In this document: piece by piece, positions 55,741 through 64,000 of the stretch
Layout of the letters: every line of letters begins with the position of its first letter
How positions within the stretch are numbered: position 1 is the first letter of the stretch
Source of the DNA: Planctomycetaceae bacterium
Lineage (GTDB): Bacteria; Planctomycetota; Planctomycetia; Planctomycetales; Planctomycetaceae
Assembly (NCBI GenBank): GCA_021732995.1
Contig: JAKFWA010000086.1
Span: 1-64,000, forward strand
Direction: 5' to 3'
Length of the DNA: 64,000 nt
The notes under the pieces: model-generated
What the model was told of the DNA's origin: nothing
The model's input: only the letters and a program-made list of their open reading frames with translations
The model's database searches: none
Translations under genes and position numbers: made by a program

Positions 55741-58029
55741 ATGGAACGCACAAGTTGCAAGTCTTGTCCTGGCGAGGACGTGCTGCGCGATCTGATCGGT
55801 GGAGAACTCCCCGAAGCGGAACAGCAGGAAGTTGTGGAACATCTCGACGGCTGCAGCGGTTGCCAGCAGGTTATTGAGAAAGTCGCGACGGGCGCGGACT
55901 CATGGACTCACGTTGTCGAGCACATTGACCGCGCGCAGCCGCCGAGTGATTCCGCGTTCTGGAACGCTCAGCGCCAAGTCGAAAATGCGATGGCCGAAAC
56001 CTATGTGCCGCTGACCCGCGATACGCGCGAAACAGCGTTGGACTTCCTGCAGCCTGCGAATGATCCTGCGTACCTGGGGCGGCTCGACCATTTTGATATT
56101 GCGCGCGTCATCGGGCGCGGTGGCATGGGCATCGTCCTGGAAGGGTTTGATACGCACCTGCGCCGCTCTGTGGCCATTAAGGTGCTGGATCCGTCGCTAC
56201 TGAAGAACGAGCAGGCTCGGCAGCGGTTCTGCCGCGAAGCTCGCACGGTGGCTTCGATCTCGCACGAGCACGTTGTTGCAATGCACGACGTTTCGCGCTC
56301 AGATGGCGAAGGCGTCCCGTACCTTGTCATGCAGATGATCAATGGCGAGACGCTTGAGGCTCGCTTGAACCGCGAGGGTGCCTTGCCAGTGCGCGACATT
56401 CTGCGCATCGGCATGCAGATGGCCGCCGGACTGACGGCTGCGCATATGCAAAATTTGATTCATCGCGATATCAAGCCGGCGAACGTGTTGCTCGAATCAC
56501 CGGGCGGACGCGTGAAGCTGACGGACTTTGGTCTGGCACGTGCGGCGGAAGACATCAAGTTGACTCAAACTGGCTTTGTGACCGGCACGCCGATGTATAT
56601 GGCGCCGGAGCAGGCGCTGGGTGAGGAACTTGATGAACGCGCCGACCTCTTCAGTCTTGGAGCGGTTCTGTACCAGATGGCGACTGGCCATCCTCCGTTT
56701 GCCGGGTCAACAGCTTTGGCCGTGTTGCGCAAGATCACTGATTCGCAGCCAACGCCGATTCGTGAGTTGAACGCCGACATCCCTGAGTCGCTCGTGAAGT
56801 TGATCGATCAACTGCTTTCCAAGAAGCCGGAAGATCGACCGGAATGCACGGCGAGCGTCGCGGAACGGCTGGCCGGCATGCTGTCGGAACTGGGACCGTT
56901 GTCTCCGTTGCAGGTGCCGTCAATTCCGATGTGCGAGAACGAGATGGCGCAGTTCGCTCGCACTGCAGCGAATCCGGTCGTGCCTCAAGATGTGAAGTGT
57001 GCCAATGCGAAACGCAAGCTGATCTTTGGATTGATCTGTGCGAGTCTCGGCGTCGTGCTGACGCTGGCGTTGATCGTGCCGATGCTGATGCGCGAGCCGC
57101 AGAACTCTGCATCGCAGGGGACAACGCCGAGTGAGCCTGTCATCGAACCGGTGGCGGTGTTGTCAGGCAATGCGGGGCCGGTGTGGACGGTGGCCTTTAC
57201 TCCCGACGCGAGTACGCTGGCGATGGGTATTGATGATGGTACGGTGAAGCTCTGGGACGTTCCGGGAAAACGCATCAAAGCGACCATCAAGGCGCATCCA
57301 GGACCGGTCTGGGCCGCGACGATCAATCGCGATGGTACTTGGCTGGCTACTGGGAGCGACGATGGCCGCGTGCGGATTTTCGATGTGGTCACGACGGACG
57401 AAGTCCGCAGTTTTGAAGTCAGCGGTCCGATTCGTTCCATGGTGTTTTCGCCACTCGGCAACAACGTCCTGATTGGTGGTCGTACAGGATTCGTCGAAAT
57501 CTGGGACGCTGGAAAAGGTGAGAAAGTCACGACGACGAAGGGGCATGCTGCTGAGGTGGTAGGTGTGGCCTACTCGCCTGATGGACGCACGATTGCTACC
57601 GCCAGCGGCGACAAGACTGCGAAGCTGTGGAACGCCGAAACCGGTGCCGAGCAGTTGACATTGTCTGGTCACGCGGGGGGCGTCTATGGGATTGCGTTCT
57701 CGCCGAAGGGCAGTCATGTCGTGACCGGCGGATGGGACAAGGAAGTGCGACTGTGGGAGACCGCCACCGGATCGATCGCTCATACTTGCACGGGGCATGA
57801 CAGTGACGTGTGGTGTGTGGCGTACTCGCCGACCGCTCCGCTCGGGGCTTCGGTGGGAGAGGATCGACTGGTTCATATCTGGGACACGAACGAGAGAGCC
57901 CATGTGACCAAGCTTCCGGGTCACACCGGAACCTTGTATTCGGCCAGCTTCAGCCGTGATGGCCGCTATCTGGTGACCGCAGGTCGCGATGGCACGGCTC
58001 GCGTGTGGGACATGCAACTGGTCAAGTAA
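55741..58029 (+). CDS. Membrane Ser/Thr kinase with anti-sigma-like zinc finger and WD40 propeller
   Basis: 762 residues. The N-terminus has a ZAS-like zinc finger: Cys6, Cys9, then His34-x3-Cys38-x2-Cys41, as in anti-sigma factors. The kinase (about 115-400) has VIGRGGMGIV, Lys147 in VAIKVLD, HRDIKPANVLL, LTDFGLA and MYMAPEQALG. One membrane helix (LIFGLICASLGVVLTLALIV, about 425-445) is followed by an outside WD40 propeller of about seven blades (repeated GH...V..V.YSPDGR..A..SGD...KLW). ATG 55741 has GGGAG about 9 bases upstream. A sensor that links an outside ligand to kinase activity and to control of the sigma factor encoded just before it is the likeliest design (inference). Confidence 0.93.
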   Translation: MERTSCKSCPGEDVLRDLIGGELPEAEQQEVVEHLDGCSGCQQVIEKVATGADSWTHVVEHIDRAQPPSDSAFWNAQRQVENAMAETYVPLTRDTRETALDFLQPANDPAYLGRLDHFDIARVIGRGGMGIVLEGFDTHLRRSVAIKVLDPSLLKNEQARQRFCREARTVASISHEHVVAMHDVSRSDGEGVPYLVMQMINGETLEARLNREGALPVRDILRIGMQMAAGLTAAHMQNLIHRDIKPANVLLESPGGRVKLTDFGLARAAEDIKLTQTGFVTGTPMYMAPEQALGEELDERADLFSLGAVLYQMATGHPPFAGSTALAVLRKITDSQPTPIRELNADIPESLVKLIDQLLSKKPEDRPECTASVAERLAGMLSELGPLSPLQVPSIPMCENEMAQFARTAANPVVPQDVKCANAKRKLIFGLICASLGVVLTLALIVPMLMREPQNSASQGTTPSEPVIEPVAVLSGNAGPVWTVAFTPDASTLAMGIDDGTVKLWDVPGKRIKATIKAHPGPVWAATINRDGTWLATGSDDGRVRIFDVVTTDEVRSFEVSGPIRSMVFSPLGNNVLIGGRTGFVEIWDAGKGEKVTTTKGHAAEVVGVAYSPDGRTIATASGDKTAKLWNAETGAEQLTLSGHAGGVYGIAFSPKGSHVVTGGWDKEVRLWETATGSIAHTCTGHDSDVWCVAYSPTAPLGASVGEDRLVHIWDTNERAHVTKLPGHTGTLYSASFSRDGRYLVTAGRDGTARVWDMQLVK

Positions 58030-58092
58030 CGCATCAATTGCTGGCGAAGTCGTGGCTTCCGTCAGTTGAAAGACGACAAACTCACTTGTTTA

Positions 58093-58126
58093 CCGCCGCA
58101 ATCGTATAAGATTGCGGCGGTTTGTC
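58093..58126 (+). terminator. Rho-independent terminator after the kinase gene
   Basis: CCGCCGCAATC-gtataa-GATTGCGGCGG, a perfect 11-bp stem with a 6-base loop, followed by TTTGTCTTTG. It lies 63 bp after the kinase stop and just before the hsp20 ribosome site. Confidence 0.8.
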
Positions 58127-58153
58127 TTTGTCGCCGTGACTGGAGCAGAATGT

Positions 58154-58594
58154 ATGGGCGTCTTTCGTTGGGGACATCACTGGGATGCGATCGGAGACCT
58201 CGAACGCGAAGTCGATCGACTGCTGCGTAGCGTCAATCTCACGTTTCAAGGCATTCGTTTTGGTCGCCAGTATCCGGCGGTGAATCTGTACGAACTCGAA
58301 GAGGAATACATCCTCACGGCTGAACTGCCCGGCGTGAAAGCCGAGGATTTGGATCTCAGTGTCGCGAACGGGCTGCTTACGCTGCGTGGATCTCGACAAG
58401 ACCCTGAGCACGCCAACGAGCACGTCTATCGCCGCCTGGAGCGACCGCACGGCAACTGGCAGCGAACGCTCAACGTGCCGGATCGGGTCATCGAAGATGC
58501 GGTCCGCGCGGAACTCGTAAACGGCGTGCTGAAGATTCATTTGCCGAAAGCCCCCGCCGAGAAGCCTCGTCAGATCAGCGTTGCGGGCGGTTAA
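58154..58594 (+). CDS. Small heat-shock protein (Hsp20/alpha-crystallin)
   Basis: 146-residue ATP-independent holdase chaperone. The alpha-crystallin domain runs from YPAVNLYELEEEYILTAELP and includes GVKAEDLDLSVANGLLTLRG, RRLERPHGNWQRTLNVP and the conserved LVNGVLKIHLPKA near the end. ATG 58154 has GGAG 9 bases upstream; the frame extends left into the terminator hairpin. No CIRCE or ROSE-like thermosensor is evident upstream. Confidence 0.95.
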   Translation: MGVFRWGHHWDAIGDLEREVDRLLRSVNLTFQGIRFGRQYPAVNLYELEEEYILTAELPGVKAEDLDLSVANGLLTLRGSRQDPEHANEHVYRRLERPHGNWQRTLNVPDRVIEDAVRAELVNGVLKIHLPKAPAEKPRQISVAGG

Positions 58595-58665
58595 CGAGTG
58601 ATGCACGTTGCTTGATCGAGCTGCAGCCTTGGAGTTTCAGCAAGACGCGGCAGAAAGTCGGATCG

Positions 58666-60030
58666 ATGCAAGACAACAACACTCCGGCAACGATCGCAGG
58701 GGCTGGGCGTTTTGCTGCGATTTCCGATCGGTTGTACTCGGCGCTGCTGATGTTGATGCCGGGGACCTGCTGTGTGTTCTTTCTGCTGACTTACCCGCTG
58801 TGGTTGGGGACATCCAGCTTTCCGCAGATTCCCTTTGTGGCTGAATTGCGAGGAGTTTCGAACTGGCTCCCGCAACTGTGCTTCTGCTTTATGAGTGTGA
58901 CGCTGATGGCGCTCATCAAACTGGGTTGGCAGGGTTGGCGCTGGAATGCGGCCCAGCCGCTGACACGAACCTTGAGGCTTCAGATCCGCTTGGCTCTCGT
59001 GGTGTTTATCACTGCGCTTGCCGTTTCGGTGTTGCACAATCAGCATCGTCTACAGCCTTGGGCCTACCACTTTTTGATCCTGGCCGTGTTGCTGTGGCCC
59101 GGCGCGGCTGAGTCGCAGCGGGGAGAATCACGGCGGCTGAAATCTCAACTGGTTGTTTTGACGGCGAGCATCTACGTATGGTCCGCGTGGTCGAAGTTAG
59201 ATGCTCAGTTCGTGCAGAACTACGGGCGGCAGTTCGTGGAAACCATGTTGAATGCGGTCGGTCTTTCGACACGTTTCTGGAGCCCCGCAGCGCAGACGGT
59301 CGCTGCCGCCTCGTTATCTGTTGGGGAACTGCTGGTTGGCTTGTTGATGCTCTGGGGTCGCACCCGGATTGCGGCGTGCGCTCTATCCTGGCTGATGCAT
59401 TTGGGGTTGATGCTGGCCGTGGGCCCATTGGGTTTCAATCACCTGCCGGGGGTTCTGCTGTGGAACCTCTTTTTCATGATGCAGAACTTTCTGCTGGCGG
59501 CCTATGGGCGAACTGCTGCGCCTCCGGAGCCTTCTCCGGTTGGTCGGTTTGCTGAAGCGGAGCTGCCGCGTCACATCCTCGTAGGCGTCGTTGTCTTGCT
59601 CCCTCTGCTGCACCAGTGGGGTAGTCTAGATCATTGGCCGGCGTGGGCTGTGTACTCAGCCAGAATGGAGAAGGTCACCGTTGCCGTGGAGAAATCTGCG
59701 ATTGATCGCCTCCCGGCTGAGATCCAGCCATTTTTGGAAGTTCACCGGCTGCAAACGGGGTGGCGTTTCATTCGGATTGAGCGTTGGTCGTTGGCTGCGG
59801 TTGGCGCGCCCATCTACCCCGACGATCGATTTGCGATCGGAGTCGCCTTGGAAATTGGTGAGCGAGTTCGGTTGGACGACGAACTTCGAGTGGTGTGGCA
59901 AGCGCCCGTTGGATCTGGCTCTCGAGACCGCCCACGAGTTGAGCTCAGAAATCGTCAAGAGTTGCGGCGATTCGCGGAGGGGTTCCGGCTGAACGCTCTG
60001 GCTCAAGATCCTGATGCTTATGGGCATTGA
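58666..60030 (+). CDS. Multi-pass membrane protein with soluble C-terminus
   Basis: 454 residues. About eight to nine hydrophobic segments occupy the first 320 residues (for example LYSALLMLMPGTCCVFFLLT, LQIRLALVVFITALAVSVLH, and LLVGLLMLWGRTRIAACALS). YVWSAWSKLDAQFVQNYG recalls the conserved Y..a...K motif of HTTM/DoxX-MauE-like membrane proteins. The last ~120 residues are soluble. Start ATG 58666 is the first Met; an upstream TTG at 58612 is possible. Function unknown. Confidence 0.75.
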   Translation: MQDNNTPATIAGAGRFAAISDRLYSALLMLMPGTCCVFFLLTYPLWLGTSSFPQIPFVAELRGVSNWLPQLCFCFMSVTLMALIKLGWQGWRWNAAQPLTRTLRLQIRLALVVFITALAVSVLHNQHRLQPWAYHFLILAVLLWPGAAESQRGESRRLKSQLVVLTASIYVWSAWSKLDAQFVQNYGRQFVETMLNAVGLSTRFWSPAAQTVAAASLSVGELLVGLLMLWGRTRIAACALSWLMHLGLMLAVGPLGFNHLPGVLLWNLFFMMQNFLLAAYGRTAAPPEPSPVGRFAEAELPRHILVGVVVLLPLLHQWGSLDHWPAWAVYSARMEKVTVAVEKSAIDRLPAEIQPFLEVHRLQTGWRFIRIERWSLAAVGAPIYPDDRFAIGVALEIGERVRLDDELRVVWQAPVGSGSRDRPRVELRNRQELRRFAEGFRLNALAQDPDAYGH

Positions 60031-60194
60031 CGGACGAATTTAAGCTGTTTCACAATCTGAACTGCCGTTGTTTAAACTCTGTAACGAGGTGTTGCGGAAG
60101 CCTTACAACAGGTTTAACCTGTCTATTTATATTTCCCGCCTTAACAGTTTTGGCGGCTGTCGAGAGTACCGCAGCAGAGACGAGAGGGATCAAG

Positions 60195-61052
60195 ATGAGG
60201 CGATCGATCATCGCTTTGGCACTGGGGACGGCCACATTGGTGGCTTTGCCTCTGGCATCAGCCGACGGCCCGAAGAAGGACAAGGGTAAGGGCGCCGCAG
60301 AGGAACGACTCCACAAGCTCGAAGGACAGGTACGTGAACTGAAGGAGCAACAGGCGACCAATGCCAAACAGGTCCAGGGCGAACTGGCCGAGATCAGGAA
60401 ACTGCTGAAGGCGGGACATCACCATCCTGAGCCCAAGAAGCCGATTGCTGATCCGCCGAAGCTCACTCCGAAACCTGATCCTTGCGCGGACAAGCCGAAG
60501 CCCGGTGGTGGCACGCCACCGATTGAAGAACTCGACATGCCCGACGGAGTCAGGCTCTCGGCGTCGGCTCAAACGGCAACAACCGTGACGAAACGCTACT
60601 ACCTTGTTCCCGTGTCATCCCTGGCAGCGACGGGGTTGGTGGCCAATCAGTCTCTCGCTCTCACTGCTGCTCCGGCGGTGGTGAGTCAGCCGGTGCGGTT
60701 TGCGGCTCCAGTGGTGCCAAGTCTGGCGGCGCCGATGGTGTCTTCCATCTCTGCGCCCACTCTGATTTCTTCAACTCCGGTAGCGTTGAACTCGCCCTGC
60801 GCACCAGTGCAAGCTGCACGCGTTGCGACACCCTACGCCTATTCAAGTTACGCTTCTCCATGTGCGACTGCGGCACGAGCGTCGGCTTATTCTGGATCGA
60901 ACTACGTCATCAACAGTTTGCCGAATAACACGACGCTGCAGATTCGCGGTGGCCGTAGTTTCTCGTTGTCGCCTTCAGTTGCTCAGCCGTACGTGATGCC
61001 GTCTTACGATGCATCGTTCTACGGCGTCACTGCGAATCAGATTGCACCGTGA
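60195..61052 (+). CDS. Hypothetical secreted protein with coiled coil and Ala/Ser-rich tail
   Basis: 285 residues. Signal peptide RRSIIALALGTATLVALPLA, then a coiled-coil region (AAEERLHKLEGQVRELKEQQ), a Pro/Lys linker (HHHPEPKKPIADPPK) and a low-complexity Ala/Ser/Pro/Val tail. No domain recognised. ATG 60195 has GAGAGGG upstream; an open frame to the left adds 56 residues and would hide the signal peptide. Likely structural or envelope-associated. Confidence 0.7.
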   Translation: MRRSIIALALGTATLVALPLASADGPKKDKGKGAAEERLHKLEGQVRELKEQQATNAKQVQGELAEIRKLLKAGHHHPEPKKPIADPPKLTPKPDPCADKPKPGGGTPPIEELDMPDGVRLSASAQTATTVTKRYYLVPVSSLAATGLVANQSLALTAAPAVVSQPVRFAAPVVPSLAAPMVSSISAPTLISSTPVALNSPCAPVQAARVATPYAYSSYASPCATAARASAYSGSNYVINSLPNNTTLQIRGGRSFSLSPSVAQPYVMPSYDASFYGVTANQIAP

Positions 61053-61108
61053 TGCCGCTTGAGGTTGCGGTTCCAATGACATGGTTTTGAACGTGTTGGC
61101 TACAAAGA

Positions 61109-61146
61109 AAAGGCGGGCGGGAGTTCGTAACTCCTGCCCGCCTTTT
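61109..61146. terminator. Bidirectional terminator hairpin
   Basis: AAAAGGCGGGCGGGAGTT-cgt-AACTCCTGCCCGCCTTTT, a long stem with A-run and T-run on the two sides, so it can stop transcription from either strand. It lies between convergent genes, 57 bp after one stop and 49 bp from the other. Confidence 0.9.
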
Positions 61147-61194
61147 GCCTTGGCAATCATTTGGTAGTCGCTGGCGCAGTTCTGCGGCCGATCT

Positions 61195-63138
61195 CTATTT
61201 GCCGTTGACGATTCGATACACGCCTTTTCCTGACGCTGTCGCGGTGGTGACGAAGGACTCGCCTTGCTCGTCTTCGCCGAACGCGAGGACAGGCAGTCCG
61301 TTCCAAGGCAGGGACATGTTGCGGATCACCTTGCCGTTGGCTTCGTCGTAGTGCAGAGCCCACAGCTTGCCGCTCACGAAGTCACCGTAGAGATAGTGCC
61401 CGGCGAGTTCAGGGAGCTTGCTACCGCGATAGACGTGACCGCCGGTGATGGACTTGCCGAGGCGATGATCGTACTCCCAGACCGGAGCGACGAACTTGGC
61501 ATCGGGAGCATGCTTCTCGTTACCGAAAGCCAGCGAGCCTTCACGGACGCTCCAGCCGTAGTTGCCGCCCTTCTTCACGATGTCGATTTCTTCCCACAGA
61601 TCCTGACCGACATCAGCCAGCCACAAGTGGCCGGTCTTACGATCAAAGGCCAAACGCCACGGATTGCGGAAGCCGTAGGCGTAGATCTCGCCGGGGACCT
61701 TGTCGATGCCCAGGAACGGATTGTCTTTGGGCACCGCGTACTTCTTGCCTTCGTCTTTGTGGTTCACGTCGATCCGCAGCACGGCTCCCATGAAGGAAGA
61801 TCGTGCCTGGCCGAGATGCGTGGGATCGTTGCGTCCGCCGCCGTCGCCCATGCCGATGTAGAGCATCCCGTCCGGGCCGAACGCCATCGGACCGCCGTTG
61901 TGATTGGAGAACGGTTGCTTGATGACGGTCAGAACTTCTTCGCTGTCGGGATCGGCTCGATCAGCGTCGGTTTTCGACACCTTGAAGCGCGACAGATAGA
62001 TGGTCTGAGCGGCTGATTCTGTGTTGTAGTAGAGGAAGAACTCACCGTTCTTCTTGTAGTCGGGATGGAAGGCGAAGCCGAGCAAACCTTCCTCATCGTC
62101 AATCTTGAATTGATGAGTTCGCTTGCGGAAGTCGGCGTAGAGCTTGGCTTTCTTGGCGGCAGGATCGTTGGGCAACACGTGAATCATGCCGCTCTGATCG
62201 ATGATGAAGACTCGATTGGAGCCGTCACCGGCGTGCGTGATTTGTATCGGTCGCAACGGCGGATTGGGACGTCCATCGGCGTCGTGAGTGTCCCAGCCTT
62301 CCCACTCGACGTTCGGAAACGCGAGTTCGGTCTTTAACGCGAGTGTGCCATCGACCGGCTCTGGAGCCTTGCCATCGTCGGTCAGCTTGCGTGCTCGAAT
62401 GTTGCGGAAGGCAACTTCATTGCCGTGATCCTGCAGGCAGATGTGACCTTGCTTGGTCTTTCCGAACATCGCCAGCTTGGCGAACTTGCTCTTGGCGACT
62501 CGTTCGTCCCAGTCCTTGCTGTTCATGTTGAACTTGTAGTAGCTGACTCCATTCACGCAGACCTCGCCATCGTTGGGTGTGACCCGCAAATAGAGGTGAT
62601 TCCATTCACCGGCCGGTCGAGTGGCGTCATCGACATCAACGCCCTTGAAGCCGACCTGCTTCTCGAAGCGGATGGCCCATTCGGGTTTCTGTGGTGAATA
62701 GAGTTGATACAGCCAGCCCGCTTTCTGTGGATCGTGCCCGTCGACGTTGTCTTGAATCTGCACTTCGGGGCCGGTGTGCCACGGCGGGCCGGATTCCTCG
62801 GCAACATGAAACATCAAGCCGCTGTTGCCGCCTTTGGAGATACGGTATTCGAGCTGAATCTCGAAGCTGCCAAACTGATCCTTGGTGACGATGTCGCCAG
62901 CACCTTTGTCCTTGCGGATCAGAAGGCCGTCCTCAACGACCCAACCGGGGTTCATCTTGTCGGACTTGTAGTTCCGCCAGCCCTCGGTGGACTTACCATC
63001 GAACAGAAGCTTCCAGCCGGCACGTTGCTCAGCTTCCGACAGGCGAGTTTCTTCGGCGATCGAGGCAGAAACAGGCACACTTAAGAGCGAAGCGAGCAGG
63101 GCGCCTTGGCGGCAGCAGCGAGACCAGAGCGTCTTCAT
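61195..63138 (-). CDS. Secreted DUF1080 plus PQQ-sugar-dehydrogenase-like fusion
   Basis: 647 residues. Signal peptide ends near SASIAEE. The first ~235 residues are a DUF1080 / 3-keto-disaccharide hydrolase-like jelly roll: WKLLFDGKSTEGWRNYK, GNSGLMFHVAEE, GPEVQIQDN, AGEWNHLYLRV and HGNEVAFRNIRARKL. The rest is a glucose/sorbosone dehydrogenase-like six-bladed propeller: DEEGLLGFAFHPDYKKNGEF, SNHNGGPMAFGPDGMLYIGM, GDGGGRNDP, GFRNPWRLAFDRKTGHLWLA and DVGQDLWEEID. It joins sugar binding or hydrolysis with oxidation on one chain, in a combination common in this phylum. ATG 63136-63138. Probably periplasmic. Confidence 0.92.
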   Translation of the reverse strand: MKTLWSRCCRQGALLASLLSVPVSASIAEETRLSEAEQRAGWKLLFDGKSTEGWRNYKSDKMNPGWVVEDGLLIRKDKGAGDIVTKDQFGSFEIQLEYRISKGGNSGLMFHVAEESGPPWHTGPEVQIQDNVDGHDPQKAGWLYQLYSPQKPEWAIRFEKQVGFKGVDVDDATRPAGEWNHLYLRVTPNDGEVCVNGVSYYKFNMNSKDWDERVAKSKFAKLAMFGKTKQGHICLQDHGNEVAFRNIRARKLTDDGKAPEPVDGTLALKTELAFPNVEWEGWDTHDADGRPNPPLRPIQITHAGDGSNRVFIIDQSGMIHVLPNDPAAKKAKLYADFRKRTHQFKIDDEEGLLGFAFHPDYKKNGEFFLYYNTESAAQTIYLSRFKVSKTDADRADPDSEEVLTVIKQPFSNHNGGPMAFGPDGMLYIGMGDGGGRNDPTHLGQARSSFMGAVLRIDVNHKDEGKKYAVPKDNPFLGIDKVPGEIYAYGFRNPWRLAFDRKTGHLWLADVGQDLWEEIDIVKKGGNYGWSVREGSLAFGNEKHAPDAKFVAPVWEYDHRLGKSITGGHVYRGSKLPELAGHYLYGDFVSGKLWALHYDEANGKVIRNMSLPWNGLPVLAFGEDEQGESFVTTATASGKGVYRIVNGK

Positions 63139-63353
63139 AGATGTCCTTCAGCAAGAGCACGAGAAGCGGGACGGCAGCTACGCGCCAGGAGATTAGCTCG
63201 CGATGTGCTTCTTAAGCGAACGTGTTCGCCTGCGGTTGCCGAGTCTGCCACTGCAACGTCATTTAACCCGACTCATCCCGTCCTATCCCCAGAGAAGCCG
63301 TTTTCTTAATCGGGCGACGACCGCTACTCCACCGGTCCCTCACGCTGGATCGC

Positions 63354-63995
63354 TCAAGCATGTATTTGATGGTGTGTATTCCAGTACTTCAGGATTGAGC
63401 ATGTTCGAAAATCCCATTTGACTGGTTGTTCTCCATCTCCATCGATCATCGCGTGGTCGACGTGCCGCGTGTCTTTATTCCGAACTGCAAAGCTGTGTGA
63501 GATCTCTTGCAGCGTAGCAGCGGTGTCGCGTGCGTGAGTCAGATCAGAGATGAGCGCGAGATAGTAACTCCAGTACCTTTCGTAGCCGCGTAAGTTTGCT
63601 ACTTGCGGACTGTACTGTTGTTGCGAGGTCAGGCAGTCAATTGCGCGGTGATACTCAGACCAGAACCGTGTTAACGGAAAATGCTCTGAAACACGATGGT
63701 CCGTGCAAATGGTGAGTAGCGAGCGTGCTGCGTCCCACTCGCCAACAAGCCACGCGATATGTACTGGAGTAATATTGTTATCGACGGCGGCCGTTGGCGG
63801 TGAACTTGAGCTATGCAAGGCTCGGAATAAGCCTTCGTTCAAAGTGGCGATGCGCTGGATTGATGCGGCAACGCCTTGCCGAATGAGATACTCGATGCCA
63901 TCGGATGGGTTGTCGTGAAGTACTACAGAGACTCCCAACAGTGAGCGAACTGCGGATGAAAGACAAGTCAGCTCCATGCGGGGGACTGACTTCAT
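63354..63995 (-). CDS. Hypothetical protein at right edge
   Basis: 213 residues from ATG 63993-63995, possibly complete, but the start lies 5 bases from the edge, so a longer protein is possible. Helical and soluble, with Trp/Tyr-rich segments (TPVHIAWLVGEWDAARSLLT, YERYWSYYLALISDLTHARD). The overall look recalls bacterial polymorphic-toxin immunity proteins, but I cannot assign a family. No RBS can be seen because of the edge. Confidence 0.6.
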   Translation of the reverse strand: MKSVPRMELTCLSSAVRSLLGVSVVLHDNPSDGIEYLIRQGVAASIQRIATLNEGLFRALHSSSSPPTAAVDNNITPVHIAWLVGEWDAARSLLTICTDHRVSEHFPLTRFWSEYHRAIDCLTSQQQYSPQVANLRGYERYWSYYLALISDLTHARDTAATLQEISHSFAVRNKDTRHVDHAMIDGDGEQPVKWDFRTCSILKYWNTHHQIHA

Positions 63996-64000
63996 TCGCC

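Noticed and set aside
1-64000. tRNA or rRNA genes
   Set aside because: No cloverleaf with a GTTC-type T-arm or rRNA-like stretch was found when reading the gaps between genes; a covariance-model scan would be decisive.

Overview
The window is bacterial and almost certainly from the phylum Planctomycetota. The marks are a giant secreted protein with the LEPR-XLL N-terminal signature, DUF1501 and DUF1080 proteins, a PVC-type propeller/HEAT/cytochrome c protein, an ECF sigma factor paired with a zinc-finger/kinase/WD40 receptor, and planctomycete-type lipoproteins. GC content is moderately high. No rRNA, tRNA or CRISPR array was seen.

Layout. (1) 1-13.2 kb, minus strand: an iterative PUFA-synthase-like (pfa) lipid operon read pfaD, pfaA, pfaC. 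PfaA is KS-AT-three ACP-KR-DH. PfaC is KS-CLF-DH and runs off the left edge after what looks like a one-base frameshift. (2) 13.8-20.2 kb, plus strand: gyrA, a membrane protein, and two secreted propeller proteins. (3) 20.2-26.1 kb, minus: a ~1965-residue surface protein with two GEVED/FG-GAP modules and an RTX-like C-terminus. (4) 26.3-44.6 kb: housekeeping and secreted-enzyme genes on both strands, namely selD, a secreted esterase, VOC proteins, a DUF1501 protein, a double SGNH esterase, mgsA, a group II PLP decarboxylase, an oxidoreductase next to a haem protein, hemY-yacG, an OsmC protein, a PhoD-like phosphatase and fbp. (5) 44.57-46.08 kb: an IS1182-like element inserted exactly at the fbp stop codon, its transposase broken by one TAG. 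(6) 46.1-54.2 kb: an accessory, repeat-rich stretch. It holds a compact minus-strand cassette of a small acidic protein, a Cro/C1-type HTH protein and a retron-like reverse transcriptase, preceded by ~270 nt of strongly hairpinned non-coding sequence and bracketed by two copies of an ~80-bp palindromic repeat. Pirin, OYE-reductase and DoxX-like genes follow, separated by further inverted repeats. (7) 54.7-64 kb: a Cys-containing small protein, the ECF sigma/kinase pair, hsp20, membrane and secreted proteins, a DUF1080/sugar-dehydrogenase fusion and a hypothetical gene at the right edge.

How the genes work together. The pfa genes encode one megasynthase assembly plus its trans enoyl reductase; no PfaB-type acyltransferase or phosphopantetheinyl transferase is visible here. 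The sigma factor and the kinase form a likely signal-transduction pair. The reverse-transcriptase cassette is the best candidate for a little-described system: retron-like by its NAxxH motif, but with altered region Y and active-site motifs.
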